Shown: one piece after another, positions 7,489 to 8,100 of the stretch
Numbering within the stretch: position 1 is the first letter of the stretch
How the letters are laid out: each line of letters begins with the position of its first letter
The notes under the pieces: model-generated
The model's input: only the letters and a program-made list of their open reading frames with translations
Database searches by the model: none
Told to the model about the DNA's origin: nothing
Made by a program: the position numbers and the translations under genes
Assembly: GCA_030837305.1 (NCBI GenBank)
Contig: JAUPKT010000203.1
Location: 1 to 8,100 of the forward strand
DNA from: Thermodesulfobacteriota bacterium
Lineage (GTDB): Bacteria; Desulfobacterota; Desulfomonilia; Desulfomonilales; Desulfomonilaceae
DNA: 8,100 nucleotides
Direction of reading: 5' to 3'

Positions 7489-8100
7489 TCATTGATCTGC
7501 ATCCAAAACATCACGGACCTTCTGGAGGAGTTTTCTCACATCGTATGGTTTGGCCACCAGACCCGCGGCTTTCCGCTCCACCACGCTTCCCTTGATCACA
7601 TGTTCAGGAAAGCCGGTCACCACCACCACACGTTCCTTCGGATTCAGTTTGAGGATCTCCGTCATACAGTGCTCGCCATCCATCTCGGGCATGTTCAGAT
7701 CAAGCATGACCAGCGAGATCTTCTCTCCCTGTTCCCTATATATGTTTAGGGCCTGTTTCCCATCGGCTGCCTCAAGCACTCGATATCCGAAGCTCGCGAG
7801 AATATCCTTGCCCAAGTCTCGTAGGGGTTCCTCATCCTCGACCAACAAAATAGTTTCGGTTCCCCTCGGCGGTTCCGTTTCGTCGGCCACGGTCTCAGCT
7901 CGTTCTTTGGTCTCTATTGCCGGAAAGTAAATCTTGAATACCGTCCCGAGGCCGGGTTCGCTAGAGCAGGTAATGTGGCCCTTGTGTTCTTTGACGATGC
8001 CATACACAGTGGCCAGCCCCAATCCGGTGCCTTTCCCCACTTCTTTGGTGCTGAAAAATGGATCGAACATTCGCTCAACGGTTTGTTGATCCATACCATG
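7489..8100 (-). CDS. Hybrid histidine kinase, C-terminal part (HATPase end plus REC), 5' partial
   Basis: Only the last 203 or so residues are visible; the frame runs off the right edge. The codons before the first in-window Met (8094) read His-Gly, which continues a typical G1/F-box linker 'GMDQQT', so that Met is internal. Numbered from it, the F box 'MFDPFFSTK' is at 9-17 and the G2 box '[15 protein letters not shown]' at 20-34, marking the end of a HATPase domain of the PAS-kinase type. The ATPase ends in 'GLGTVFKIYFP', and an acidic linker leads to a receiver (79-201) with acidic residue D87, phosphoacceptor D132 in 'LVMLDLNMPEMDG', T160 and K182. The receiver is complete and looks functional. 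It is a close relative of the C-terminal receiver of the 812-residue kinase at the other end of the block. The sensor and HisKA parts lie outside the window. A gap of 134 bases separates it from cheR, so it may be in the same or a separate transcription unit. Confidence 0.93.
   Translation of the reverse strand, partial: HGMDQQTVERMFDPFFSTKEVGKGTGLGLATVYGIVKEHKGHITCSSEPGLGTVFKIYFPAIETKERAETVADETEPPRGTETILLVEDEEPLRDLGKDILASFGYRVLEAADGKQALNIYREQGEKISLVMLDLNMPEMDGEHCMTEILKLNPKERVVVVTGFPEHVIKGSVVERKAAGLVAKPYDVRKLLQKVRDVLDADQ

Noticed and set aside
1..8100. Mobile elements, CRISPR arrays, tRNA or rRNA genes
   Set aside because: No transposase or integrase frame, terminal inverted repeats, regularly spaced repeats or RNA-gene-like segments were seen. 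Almost all bases belong to intact signalling or transport genes.

Overview
The window looks like part of a chromosome from an environmental Gram-negative bacterium, most likely a Desulfobacterota (deltaproteobacterial) lineage. This rests on three things: a TRAP-type carboxylate transporter, several large hybrid histidine kinases with PAS domains and a 'GGVAHDFNN' H-box, and a possible sigma-54-type promoter. The taxonomy is inferred from protein style and was not tested by any search. Coding density is very high, and no gene-free stretch exceeds 134 bases.

Layout: the left end (1-1063, plus strand) is the C-terminal four-fifths of a TRAP transporter large permease (DctM family), cut by the window edge. 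A 54-base gap without a recognisable terminator separates it from a convergent, minus-strand signalling block that fills the rest of the window. Read in the direction of transcription (right to left), the block has four genes. The first is the C-terminal end of a hybrid histidine kinase, with the end of its ATPase domain plus a receiver (8100-7489, truncated by the window). After a 134-base intergenic region comes a CheR-family methyltransferase (7354-6497). Next is a membrane-anchored sensor kinase of 985 residues with the order TM, four-helix sensor, TM, HAMP, GAF, coiled coil, HisKA, HATPase, REC, REC (6500-3543). Last is a soluble hybrid kinase of 812 residues with the order REC, coiled coil, PAS, PAS, HisKA, HATPase, REC (3556-1118).

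The last three genes overlap by 4 and 14 bases, and each downstream gene has a good Shine-Dalgarno sequence inside the preceding gene. They are therefore almost certainly one translationally coupled operon. The expected flow is that the membrane kinase senses a periplasmic and/or cytoplasmic signal and autophosphorylates. Phosphate is then passed among its own receivers and perhaps to the N-terminal receiver of the soluble PAS kinase. CheR may adapt the sensitivity of a partner by glutamate methylation. No CheA, CheW, CheB, chemoreceptor, Hpt domain or DNA-binding output domain is visible in the window, so the substrate of CheR and the final output are unknown. This CheR plus hybrid-kinase module is the most interesting part of the window.
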